Source: Aquificaceae bacterium (GTDB lineage: Bacteria; Aquificota; Aquificia; Aquificales; Aquificaceae). Taken from it: 6,431 nucleotides of DNA. Position 1 is the stretch's first letter. The number at the start of each line of letters is the position of its first letter. Positions 1-5,350 of this stretch are shown here, one piece after another. The stretch covers positions 1-6,431 of the forward strand of contig WFOY01000247.1 in assembly GCA_015487835.1 (NCBI GenBank). Direction: 5' to 3'. The notes below the pieces were generated by a model. The model had not been told where the DNA came from, searched no databases, and worked only from the letters and a program-made list of their open reading frames with translations. Position numbers and translations under genes: made by a program.

Positions 1-361
1 CTACCCTTTTTACTTTGCCAAGATCCCTCCCCTTGTCGGTTACCACCTCCATACCAACGAGTTCGTAAGCGTAAAACTCGTCCTCCTCCCTCGGTGGAAG
101 CTCCTCCTCGGGAAGGTAGAGGGTAGCCCTCCTGAACTGCTCGACGGAACCGAGGTCGTCGTATCCCCTGAACTTCACAAGGTAAAACTCCCTGTGCCTC
201 CTTACCCCCTCAACCTCGAAGGGGACGTAGTCACCCCCCTTTCTCTTCAGGTAAACCTTCTTCAAGTTTTCGAAGACCTCTTCGGGGGCGAAGGGAAGGA
301 CCTTCAACTCCCCTTTTATACCGAATGTGTCGAGGACCTTACCTATCGCTACGAACTCCAT
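1..361 (-). CDS. rimM: Ribosome maturation factor RimM (5' part, runs off the window)
   Basis: RimM binds ribosomal protein S19 and helps mature the head of the 30S subunit. About 120 codons are visible; the 3' end lies beyond base 1. The N-terminus MEFVAIGKVLDTFGIKGELK matches the family signature (V/I-G-K-I...H-G-I-K-G-E-x-K-V) of the N-terminal beta-barrel domain. It is followed by a region resembling 'VKFRGYDDLGSVEQFR' (family: K-x-x-G-x-D-x-R-x-x-A-E-x-L) and then 'LPPREEDEFYAYELVGMEV', the start of the C-terminal PRC-barrel domain. The ATG at 359-361 is the only plausible start. It has no clear Shine-Dalgarno sequence; an AT-rich stretch sits directly upstream. It is head-to-head with the uracil-DNA glycosylase gene, 20 bases apart. 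His, usual before G-I-K-G, is replaced by Phe. Family assignment is secure. Confidence 0.93.
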   Translation of the reverse strand, partial: MEFVAIGKVLDTFGIKGELKVLPFAPEEVFENLKKVYLKRKGGDYVPFEVEGVRRHREFYLVKFRGYDDLGSVEQFRRATLYLPEEELPPREEDEFYAYELVGMEVVTDKGRDLGKVKRV

Positions 362-381
362 GCTTATAATTATCTAACGCT
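362..381. promoter_or_regulatory. AT-rich intergenic spacer, possible bidirectional promoter elements
   Basis: These 20 bases separate the divergent starts of rimM (minus, 361) and the uracil-DNA glycosylase (plus, 382). A perfect -10-like TATAAT lies at 365-370 on the plus strand, and GATAAT at 369-374 on the minus strand. Neither gene has a Shine-Dalgarno sequence, and each -10-like element is so close to its start codon that transcripts would be leaderless or nearly so. I could not find a convincing -35 box at normal spacing for either direction, so this is only a suggestion; chance AT-richness is possible. Confidence 0.35.
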
Positions 382-1065
382 GTGGAGGAGCTGAGGAAAA
401 GGATCGTCGAGTGTGATCTCTGCCCGAGGCTCGTCCGTTTCAGGGTAGAGGTAGCCAAGAGGAGACCGAAACGTTACAAGGACTGGGAATACTGGTCGAG
501 ACCGCTCCCCGGCTTCGGAGACGAAAAGGCGAGGCTCCTCATAGTCGGTCTCGCACCCGCAGCTCACGGTGGGAACAGGACGGGTAGGATGTTCACGGGT
601 GACGGGTCGGGTAGCTGGCTAGCGAAGGCACTCTACGAGACCGGCTTTGCCAACAAGCCCGAGTCCCTCCACAGGGAGGACGGCTTTTTCTTGAAGGACG
701 CTTACGTAACAGCCGTTGTGAGGTGCGTCCCTCCCAAAAACAGACCAAATTCCGAGGAGATAGAAAACTGCAACCAGTATCTTGTTGAGGAGATAAAGCA
801 TTTGAAAAACCTAAAAGTGATCCTCTGCCTCGGTAGCGTAGCCCTAAAAGGGACCCTAAAAGCCCTCAAAAAGCTCTATCCTGAGGCTGACCTAAAGGGT
901 ATAAAGTTCGGTCACGGACTACTTTACAGACCTTCAGGGCTTCCCTTTATACTCATGACCTCTTACCACCCGAGCAGGCAGAACACCCAGACGGGAAGGT
1001 TGAGGTGGGAAGAGTGGATAGGTGTCTTCAGGAGGGTCAGAAAATTACTCGATCAGGGAAAGTAG
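382..1065 (+). CDS. Uracil-DNA glycosylase, family 5 (UdgB type), iron-sulfur
   Basis: This 227-residue enzyme removes uracil (and in this family often other deaminated bases such as hypoxanthine) from DNA, starting base excision repair; this matters at high temperature, where cytosine deaminates fast. The motif GLAPAAHGGNRTGRMFTGDG (residues 56-75) is diagnostic of family 5: an Ala stands where family 4 enzymes have an acidic or polar catalytic residue. Motif YHPSRQN (195-201) is the second active-site loop. Cysteines C11, C14, C115 and C130 fit the four ligands of the 4Fe-4S cluster (CxxC, then C-x14-C); C149 is extra. The GTG at 382 is the only in-frame start before an upstream stop and gives the expected N-terminus (xELxxxIxxCxxCPRLV). 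No Shine-Dalgarno sequence is visible. Its 3' end overlaps the convergent HAD gene by 21 bases. Confidence 0.93.
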   Translation: MEELRKRIVECDLCPRLVRFRVEVAKRRPKRYKDWEYWSRPLPGFGDEKARLLIVGLAPAAHGGNRTGRMFTGDGSGSWLAKALYETGFANKPESLHREDGFFLKDAYVTAVVRCVPPKNRPNSEEIENCNQYLVEEIKHLKNLKVILCLGSVALKGTLKALKKLYPEADLKGIKFGHGLLYRPSGLPFILMTSYHPSRQNTQTGRLRWEEWIGVFRRVRKLLDQGK

Positions 1066-1680
1066 GTCTCTCAACTTCCTTATGGTCTTAACGTTCGGAT
1101 CTATGGACTTGAACTCTTCCTCCGAAAAGCCTCTGGTCAGCGCTATAAAGTTTATACCGCATCCTCTTGCTATCTTCAGGTCGTTGGGACTGTCCCCTAC
1201 CATAAGGAAGTTTTCTCTAGGGATGTGGGTCCTCTCCTCCAGAAACCTAATATGGGGTTCTCCTTTTTTGAAGTTTTCCCCGTCCCATCCTAGTATAAAG
1301 TCAGGTTCTACTCCGGCGGACTTTACTATCTCCTCCACATACCTTTGCAGATTGTTGGACGATACAGCGGTTGTTATATTTCTACTCTTGATAGTTCTTA
1401 TCACATCTGCACCCTCTGGGTCCATCTTGAGATCCCGGACTAAGCTTCCCTTCCACCTTTCAAAGATCTCTGCAACCTTTCTGTTAACGGGATTTCCTGG
1501 AAACAGGATCTCAAGCTGATCGATAAAGGGTATCCCGGATGTCTGAAGATAAACTCTTTTGGCCTCATCCCTATCAACACCGTAATGGCAACTTATGAGA
1601 TCGGCCGCCTTCTCCGCATAGAGTTCCATACTATCGACCAAGGTCCCATCGAGGTCAAAGATGACCAGCCTCACCCCCAT
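1045..1680 (-). CDS. HAD-superfamily phosphatase (phosphoglycolate phosphatase-like), last gene of the operon
   Basis: This is a 211-residue soluble phosphohydrolase. All four HAD motifs are visible: motif I D9-L-D11-G-T (nucleophile and general acid), motif II S107 in AVSSNN, motif III Lys near 138-139 in KKGEPH, and motif IV GDSPND with D163 and D167 (Mg2+ ligands). Residues about 17-85 form a small helical cap (C1 type), as in Gph/PGP-like enzymes. The ATG at 1680 is supported by AGAGGA at 1687-1692, 6 bases upstream. The start overlaps the end of the cytidylyltransferase gene by 26 bases, so the two are surely co-transcribed and probably translationally coupled. The substrate cannot be read from the sequence. 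From context I infer a phosphate on an intermediate of the CDP-alcohol pathway (for example the phosphorylated product of the CDP-alcohol transferase), but phosphoglycolate or another small phosphate is possible. Confidence 0.9.
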   Translation of the reverse strand: MGVRLVIFDLDGTLVDSMELYAEKAADLISCHYGVDRDEAKRVYLQTSGIPFIDQLEILFPGNPVNRKVAEIFERWKGSLVRDLKMDPEGADVIRTIKSRNITTAVSSNNLQRYVEEIVKSAGVEPDFILGWDGENFKKGEPHIRFLEERTHIPRENFLMVGDSPNDLKIARGCGINFIALTRGFSEEEFKSIDPNVKTIRKLRDLLSLIE

Positions 1681-2368
1681 ACCAGATCCTCTTCAGGTCT
1701 TCGATCGTGTCCACCTCAAAGAAAACTACGTTGTCTATCCAAACTACCCTCACGTCGCCTTCCTTAGCCATATCGTTAAACACATCCTCCACCCTCCCAG
1801 AAGGCCCAAGCTTGGAGTGTGCCTCCTTGGATCTTTCCCAGAACTTACTCGAAACCTCTCTGCTTACGTAGGCGAGACCAGTATAGGCGCCGTTATAAAT
1901 CCTTAGTGTCTTTTCCATCTCCTGAAGTTTGGCATTATCTACCTTTACTTTCATCTCGTCCTCCAATATCTCCCTGGTTTCCTTTCTGTGGCAGGCTATT
2001 TCAATCGGACCTTTTCTCTCGGGAAAGTGATCCCAGACCTTGTGAGGAAAGATGTGGTCCGCATTGGCTATAATTAGATCCTCACCTCTCAGAACGTCCT
2101 CTGCCACGAGTAGAGAGGAGAGGTTTCCTGGGTCCACCCTGTTTACCTTTAGGACCTTCACTCCTGGATACCTCTTCTTCAGGTACCTCTCGATCATATC
2201 CCCCAGGTAACCCGTCACAACGAAGATGTTTTCACAGACTACCGAAAGGTAATCTATCACCATGTCTAAGATCCTTCTCCCGCTCACCGGGAGCAGGGGT
2301 TTCGGTACATAGCACGTGATCGGGGTCAGCCTGTTTCCTCTCCCCGCTGCGAGGACGAGTCCATTCAT
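1655..2368 (-). CDS. Sugar/inositol-phosphate nucleotidyltransferase, CTP:inositol-1-phosphate cytidylyltransferase-like
   Basis: This 237-residue protein would transfer a nucleotide, probably CMP from CTP, to a phosphorylated alcohol. The N-terminal LAAGRGNRLTP (6-16) is the nucleotide-binding loop of the GT-A-like nucleotidyltransferase fold, with KPLLPV at 23-28. NLSSLLVAEDVL (82-93) followed by NADHIFP (102-108) resembles the N-x-x-SL...GDH-V/I block of archaeal and Thermotoga IPCT domains, where DH replaces the DD or DG of sugar-nucleotide enzymes. KVKVDNAKL...YNGAYTGL and the terminal FFEVDTIEDLKR also follow the IPCT pattern (DVDTPEDL). An upstream in-frame ATG at 2449 exists, but the start at 2368 is preferred: it begins directly at the family N-terminus, has GAGGAG at 2375-2380 with 6 bases spacing, and lies 2 bases after the stop of the CDP-alcohol transferase. 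Fold and class are sure; the polyol substrate is inferred. Confidence 0.85.
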   Translation of the reverse strand: MNGLVLAAGRGNRLTPITCYVPKPLLPVSGRRILDMVIDYLSVVCENIFVVTGYLGDMIERYLKKRYPGVKVLKVNRVDPGNLSSLLVAEDVLRGEDLIIANADHIFPHKVWDHFPERKGPIEIACHRKETREILEDEMKVKVDNAKLQEMEKTLRIYNGAYTGLAYVSREVSSKFWERSKEAHSKLGPSGRVEDVFNDMAKEGDVRVVWIDNVVFFEVDTIEDLKRIWYGGEAGHL

Positions 2369-2370
2369 GG

Positions 2371-2928
2371 CTAACTCCTCAGGGCATGGATCAACCTGTG
2401 AAGAGCTGACACATTTGAAACGATTGCAAGCGTATATAAGGTAGCGCACGGCACGCCAAGTATCAAGCCTACAAAGAGTATTAGATTTCTAACATCTCGA
2501 GAACCTACTGTCGGTGTGGATCTTTTACCCTCCGCTTCTGTCCTGGCTCTTATGTACGGGACTAGGGAAGATCCTACCATGGCGAAGAGTCCGGGTAGGA
2601 GGCAATCTCTATCGTAGATTATGAGGGATCCTATAAGGAAAAGGTCCGTGTACCTGTCTAAGACTGCATCCAGTATAGCACCCTCCTTTGAAGATATGCC
2701 TCTCTCCCTCGCAAGGTCCCCATCCAGGGAGTCCAGCAGGGCACCTACGTACACGATCAGTCCTGCTAACATGAGGTGGCCCTGGATCACGATCAGGGGG
2801 GCCACGATCCCCGACACCAAGAAGGAAATAAAGGTTATACGGTTTGGGGTTATCCAACCGATATCCTTGATCAACCTCGCAACGGGGACGGTCAGCTTCT
2901 TGTTTAGCCTCTCCACAAACCCTCTCAT
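2371..2928 (-). CDS. CDP-alcohol phosphatidyltransferase family membrane protein, DIPPS-like
   Basis: This 185-residue integral membrane enzyme transfers a phospho-alcohol from a CDP-alcohol to a hydroxyl acceptor, releasing CMP. The full family motif is present: D66-x2-D69-G70-x2-A73-R74-x8-G83-x3-D87-x3-D91, whose four Asp bind the divalent metals and whose last Asp is the catalytic base. Hydrophobic segments near 31-48, 51-65, 93-103, 108-124, 147-161 and 160-174 suggest the usual six helices. The stretch DAVLDRYTD (87-95) and the N-terminal 'LNKKLTVPVARLI...ITPNRIT' resemble the DIPPS half of IPCT/DIPPS more than bacterial PgsA or PssA. The start ATG (2928) overlaps the stop of the GDPD gene as ATGA, and AGGTGAT (2938-2944) provides a Shine-Dalgarno sequence. 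The cytidylyltransferase gene follows 2 bases after the stop. Products could be a soluble inositol phosphodiester or a phospholipid; the sequence does not decide. Confidence 0.9.
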   Translation of the reverse strand: MRGFVERLNKKLTVPVARLIKDIGWITPNRITFISFLVSGIVAPLIVIQGHLMLAGLIVYVGALLDSLDGDLARERGISSKEGAILDAVLDRYTDLFLIGSLIIYDRDCLLPGLFAMVGSSLVPYIRARTEAEGKRSTPTVGSRDVRNLILFVGLILGVPCATLYTLAIVSNVSALHRLIHALRS

Positions 2929-3617
2929 ATTTCTTTCATCACCTTCCTTACAAGGGGTGGATCGTTCGTACAGATCCCATAGAGGGGTTTACGTAAAAGA
3001 TCCCTTAAGACCTCTTCTCTCTCCTCATGCCAGCTTACCACCTCAACACCGTTGGTCTTGAGAAAACTGACCCACTCCTGACTTAGGATCTTATTGGGAT
3101 ACGGATGCCTCGCCTCCCAAGCCGGAAGCAGAAAGTCGGACCTAACCGATCTGGCGATCCTAAGGGCGTCCTCCTGACCGAGCACCGTCCCCAGAAGAAG
3201 GCAGGTTTTGATCTCCGGATCTGCAGACTTTAGGTTCTTCAGAAACTCTCCATCGAAAGAACTCACTATGAACAGATCCCTTTCTACACCCTTCAGATCA
3301 CTCAAGATGATCTCAAGCAGACCTCTGTCCTTTATCTCAAACATGAATCTTCTTCCGCTTTCCTTCATGAACTCAACTAACTCCTTCAGATCAGGATTGT
3401 CCGGAGCTTTCCTTTTTAAGTCCAGAAGGTCCTGATCGGCTATCCGCACACCATCAAGATAGTAGTCATGGTAGGCGAAGGTCTTGCCGTCTTTTGTCAT
3501 GTGGAGGTCGATCTCGCACATATCGGCACCGTTTTCAAAGGCTTCCCTGATGGCCTTCCAGGTGTTGTCCTCATACTTTGCACTGTATCCCCTATGGGCT
3601 ATTACTAGGGGACTCAT
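2925..3617 (-). CDS. Glycerophosphodiester phosphodiesterase (GDPD/UgpQ type)
   Basis: This 230-residue TIM-barrel enzyme hydrolyses glycerophosphodiesters to glycerol-3-phosphate and an alcohol. Visible motifs are IAHRG (H8, R9), the DNT helix (residues 17-19, equivalent to ENT), GADMCEIDLHMTKDG with E35 and D37 as metal ligands, H50-D51 (the second catalytic His), FEIK with E94 and K96, and the terminal GICTNDP (family GxxTDxP). The GDPD insertion between the second and third motif groups is short, as in small cytoplasmic UgpQ-like enzymes. There is no signal peptide, so it should act in the cytoplasm. The ATG at 3617 overlaps the preceding gene's stop as ATGA, and GGAGGG (3626-3631) lies 8 bases upstream. 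Its stop overlaps the CDP-alcohol transferase start the same way. A hydrolase of phosphodiesters inside an operon that makes one suggests turnover or trimming; this is inference. Confidence 0.92.
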   Translation of the reverse strand: MSPLVIAHRGYSAKYEDNTWKAIREAFENGADMCEIDLHMTKDGKTFAYHDYYLDGVRIADQDLLDLKRKAPDNPDLKELVEFMKESGRRFMFEIKDRGLLEIILSDLKGVERDLFIVSSFDGEFLKNLKSADPEIKTCLLLGTVLGQEDALRIARSVRSDFLLPAWEARHPYPNKILSQEWVSFLKTNGVEVVSWHEEREEVLRDLLRKPLYGICTNDPPLVRKVMKEI

Positions 3618-5257
3618 CTTGTGCGCCCTCCGGATATTAGGATCCGGTCGATCTCGGAAACGTTTATCAACCTCCTTCCGATATCCAGTATGAGGGAAAA
3701 GGTTAGCAGCAATCTAAGTACGGGCATAAGATCTCCCGATGTCAGCGCCTCAGCTATAAGATCGTTGCTGAACCGAAGCCAGCCCCAGAGGATAAGGAAG
3801 GATATAGCGACGGAGAGCGTTGTAGTTGTAAAAAAGTGGCAGAGGTTACTCCTGAAGCGGAACTTAAGTACAAGCCAGAAGGAAAACAGAACCAGGACAA
3901 ATAACGTAGCGTAAAGGTCAACTGCCCTCGTCCTCTCCGGAAGTATGACCGCCTTTATGAAGTCCTCGTTGAGGAACACACCTACCAGCAAGACCGTGGA
4001 AATGAGCAGTGAACCAATATCCCTCAAGGTTATACTCTCTATCAGCTTCTCAACCAGACCCTGACCATGACCCGTTCTAGTAAGAAAGTTGAGCAGTCTT
4101 TCACCTACACCCTCTCTGTGTCCTGGAAAGAAGGGAGGGATCTCTGCAGGAAAGGAGAATAGAAAGACCAGGGATCTGTTTTTACTCTTTTTGGCGACCC
4201 TGTACGGATCTTCCTTCAAGCTATTCACCCACTCTCCTATGCATATACCCGCTATCAGGATCTCGTTGTAGAGGTGCGCTTTCGGAGTGTACCACATGTC
4301 CTTCATATCGGTCAGACCTTCCAGTGCACCGAGAACCTCAGGATGCAAAGGGTCTTCCAGGAGTATAAGTCTTGACCTCGTTAACATGGATCTGAGGCTC
4401 ACAGTCCTAAGGTCTCTGGGATTTATAGAGCTCAAAAACTCTCTTGATCTGGCCAGCGCAGACGCTACTTGGTCTTTTAGATGTCTATCTAGAAAGGGTT
4501 CAGAGTGCTTCAAGGCCCTCACCACGTTGAAGGTGTTATCCACGTTTGAAAAACCGTCCTGTGAGTCTGACCAACCGCCGTCCTCTTTCTGTTGGTTTAC
4601 CAGCCACCTGCAGACTTTCCTTATGAGATCGACGTCCTCTTTTTTTCCTAAAAGACATAGAGAGTATAGGGCCAGAGAAGTGGCCCCTGTTATGCAGGAC
4701 CTGATCGTCCCCACCTCTTCAGGGGTCAGGTCCGTATGCCAAGCGGCCTCGTCTCCCTCCACACACACCCTCGATAGGAGGAAAGCCCGCATACCCTCTA
4801 TATGCCTTACATACACAGATCCTCCCTTCTCCTTATTGAGGCGGGTGAGTATGTGGAGAAATCTCGCCGTAGTTCCCACCTCTAGTACTGCTCCCTCCAC
4901 AGGGCCTGGGGATGGAAGGCCTCCATCTCTGAGAGACTTTAACAAAAAGTCTACGGCTTTTATCACCCTTGTATCATCGTAAACTCCAAGGAGTAACGCC
5001 AGCTCTACTGCTCTATAGGTGGCTCCCGAGTTCGGGATGATCCCGTCCACAGAAATGCTGCCGTCCTCTCTCTGAAGGGAGAGGACGTAGCTCAACATAC
5101 TCACTAAAGGTATAGGTATTCTGCTGATGAACCATCTGTCCAGTACCCTTAGGTCTATCCACGCCTCTATTGGAATACCGTACCTGACCAGGAGGTCTCT
5201 TTTGTCAAGCCTAACAGTGGGATCCGGAACCTCGGATCCGTATACGTCACTTAACAT
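3614..5257 (-). CDS. Squalene-cyclase/prenyltransferase-repeat protein with C-terminal membrane domain, function unknown
   Basis: This is a 547-residue protein (from the start chosen here), first gene of the operon. The N-terminal ~400 residues carry alpha/alpha-toroid repeats of the terpene cyclase/prenyltransferase type: LQREDGSI and QQKEDGGW (QW-like motifs; residues 61-68 and 222-229 in this numbering) and four helices of the form G/D-x-T/S-x-x-x-x-x-x-L spaced about 50-63 residues. Where class II cyclases have DxDDTA, this protein has NVDNTF (238-243), keeping only the middle Asp. The C-terminal ~150 residues hold about four hydrophobic segments (roughly 414-431, 445-465, 474-494 and 511-527). 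The ATG at 5257 has GGAGGAAGG 8 bases upstream, whereas the ATG at 5326 has no Shine-Dalgarno sequence and would extend into the promoter region. It overlaps the GDPD gene by 4 bases (ATGA). I recognise the fold but no characterised homologue; cyclase activity, a lipid-binding role or a scaffold are all possible. Confidence 0.82.
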   Translation of the reverse strand: MLSDVYGSEVPDPTVRLDKRDLLVRYGIPIEAWIDLRVLDRWFISRIPIPLVSMLSYVLSLQREDGSISVDGIIPNSGATYRAVELALLLGVYDDTRVIKAVDFLLKSLRDGGLPSPGPVEGAVLEVGTTARFLHILTRLNKEKGGSVYVRHIEGMRAFLLSRVCVEGDEAAWHTDLTPEEVGTIRSCITGATSLALYSLCLLGKKEDVDLIRKVCRWLVNQQKEDGGWSDSQDGFSNVDNTFNVVRALKHSEPFLDRHLKDQVASALARSREFLSSINPRDLRTVSLRSMLTRSRLILLEDPLHPEVLGALEGLTDMKDMWYTPKAHLYNEILIAGICIGEWVNSLKEDPYRVAKKSKNRSLVFLFSFPAEIPPFFPGHREGVGERLLNFLTRTGHGQGLVEKLIESITLRDIGSLLISTVLLVGVFLNEDFIKAVILPERTRAVDLYATLFVLVLFSFWLVLKFRFRSNLCHFFTTTTLSVAISFLILWGWLRFSNDLIAEALTSGDLMPVLRLLLTFSLILDIGRRLINVSEIDRILISGGRTR

Positions 5258-5265
5258 GAGGTAAA

Positions 5266-5274
5266 CCTTCCTCC
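5266..5274 (-). promoter_or_regulatory. Shine-Dalgarno sequence that sets the start of the operon's first gene
   Basis: On the minus strand this reads GGAGGAAGG, 8 bases before the ATG at 5257. It favours that start over the in-frame ATG 69 bases upstream at 5326, which has only an AT-rich sequence (ataccaATG) before it. Confidence 0.65.
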
Positions 5275-5326
5275 AAGTGTTTGAGCTGAGGGAAATGTGA
5301 TAAAGGTTAAGGGGGATACTACCCAT

Positions 5327-5350
5327 TGGTATATTATTTTAACCGCTGGC
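5327..5350. promoter_or_regulatory. AT-rich divergent promoter region between the operon and nadC
   Basis: Only a short AT-rich block separates the two divergent transcripts. On the plus strand TATATT (5330-5335) or TATTAT (5332-5337) could be a -10 element for nadC, giving a leader of about 10 bases. On the minus strand TAATAT (5331-5336) could be a -10 for the five-gene operon, giving a leader of about 65 bases to the ATG at 5257. No convincing -35 hexamers were seen. The overlapping elements imply that the two directions compete. Low to moderate confidence. Confidence 0.35.

Noticed and set aside
1041..1075. Possible bidirectional terminator at the convergent glycosylase/HAD junction
   Set aside because: I found no GC-rich inverted repeat followed by a T-run; the genes overlap and leave no space for an intrinsic terminator.
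1022..1519. Plus-strand open frame of 165 codons antisense to the HAD gene
   Set aside because: The opposite strand carries all four HAD motifs in order; this frame shows low-complexity Ser/Leu content and overlaps the end of the glycosylase in another frame.
2369..2449. N-terminal extension of the cytidylyltransferase-like protein from an ATG at 2449
   Set aside because: The extra 27 residues lie inside the preceding gene and have no family similarity; the ATG at 2368 has a good Shine-Dalgarno sequence and starts exactly at the conserved N-terminus.
2621..3061. Plus-strand open frame of 146 codons opposite the CDP-alcohol transferase and GDPD genes
   Set aside because: It spans the junction of two well-supported minus-strand genes and shows no family motif.
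4287..4982. Plus-strand open frame of 231 codons antisense to the toroid-repeat gene
   Set aside because: It is rich in Ser, Arg and Leu with no recognisable motif, has no supporting context, and lies wholly opposite a gene with clear domain motifs and operon structure.
5221..5241. Two closely spaced GGATCCG-type copies (direct repeat/near palindrome)
   Set aside because: They are short, lie within coding sequence, and are likely chance; no third copy or spacing pattern supports an operator.
5297..5350. N-terminal extension of NadC from an ATG at 5297
   Set aside because: The extra 18 residues do not resemble NadC and would require translation across the AT-rich promoter-like block.
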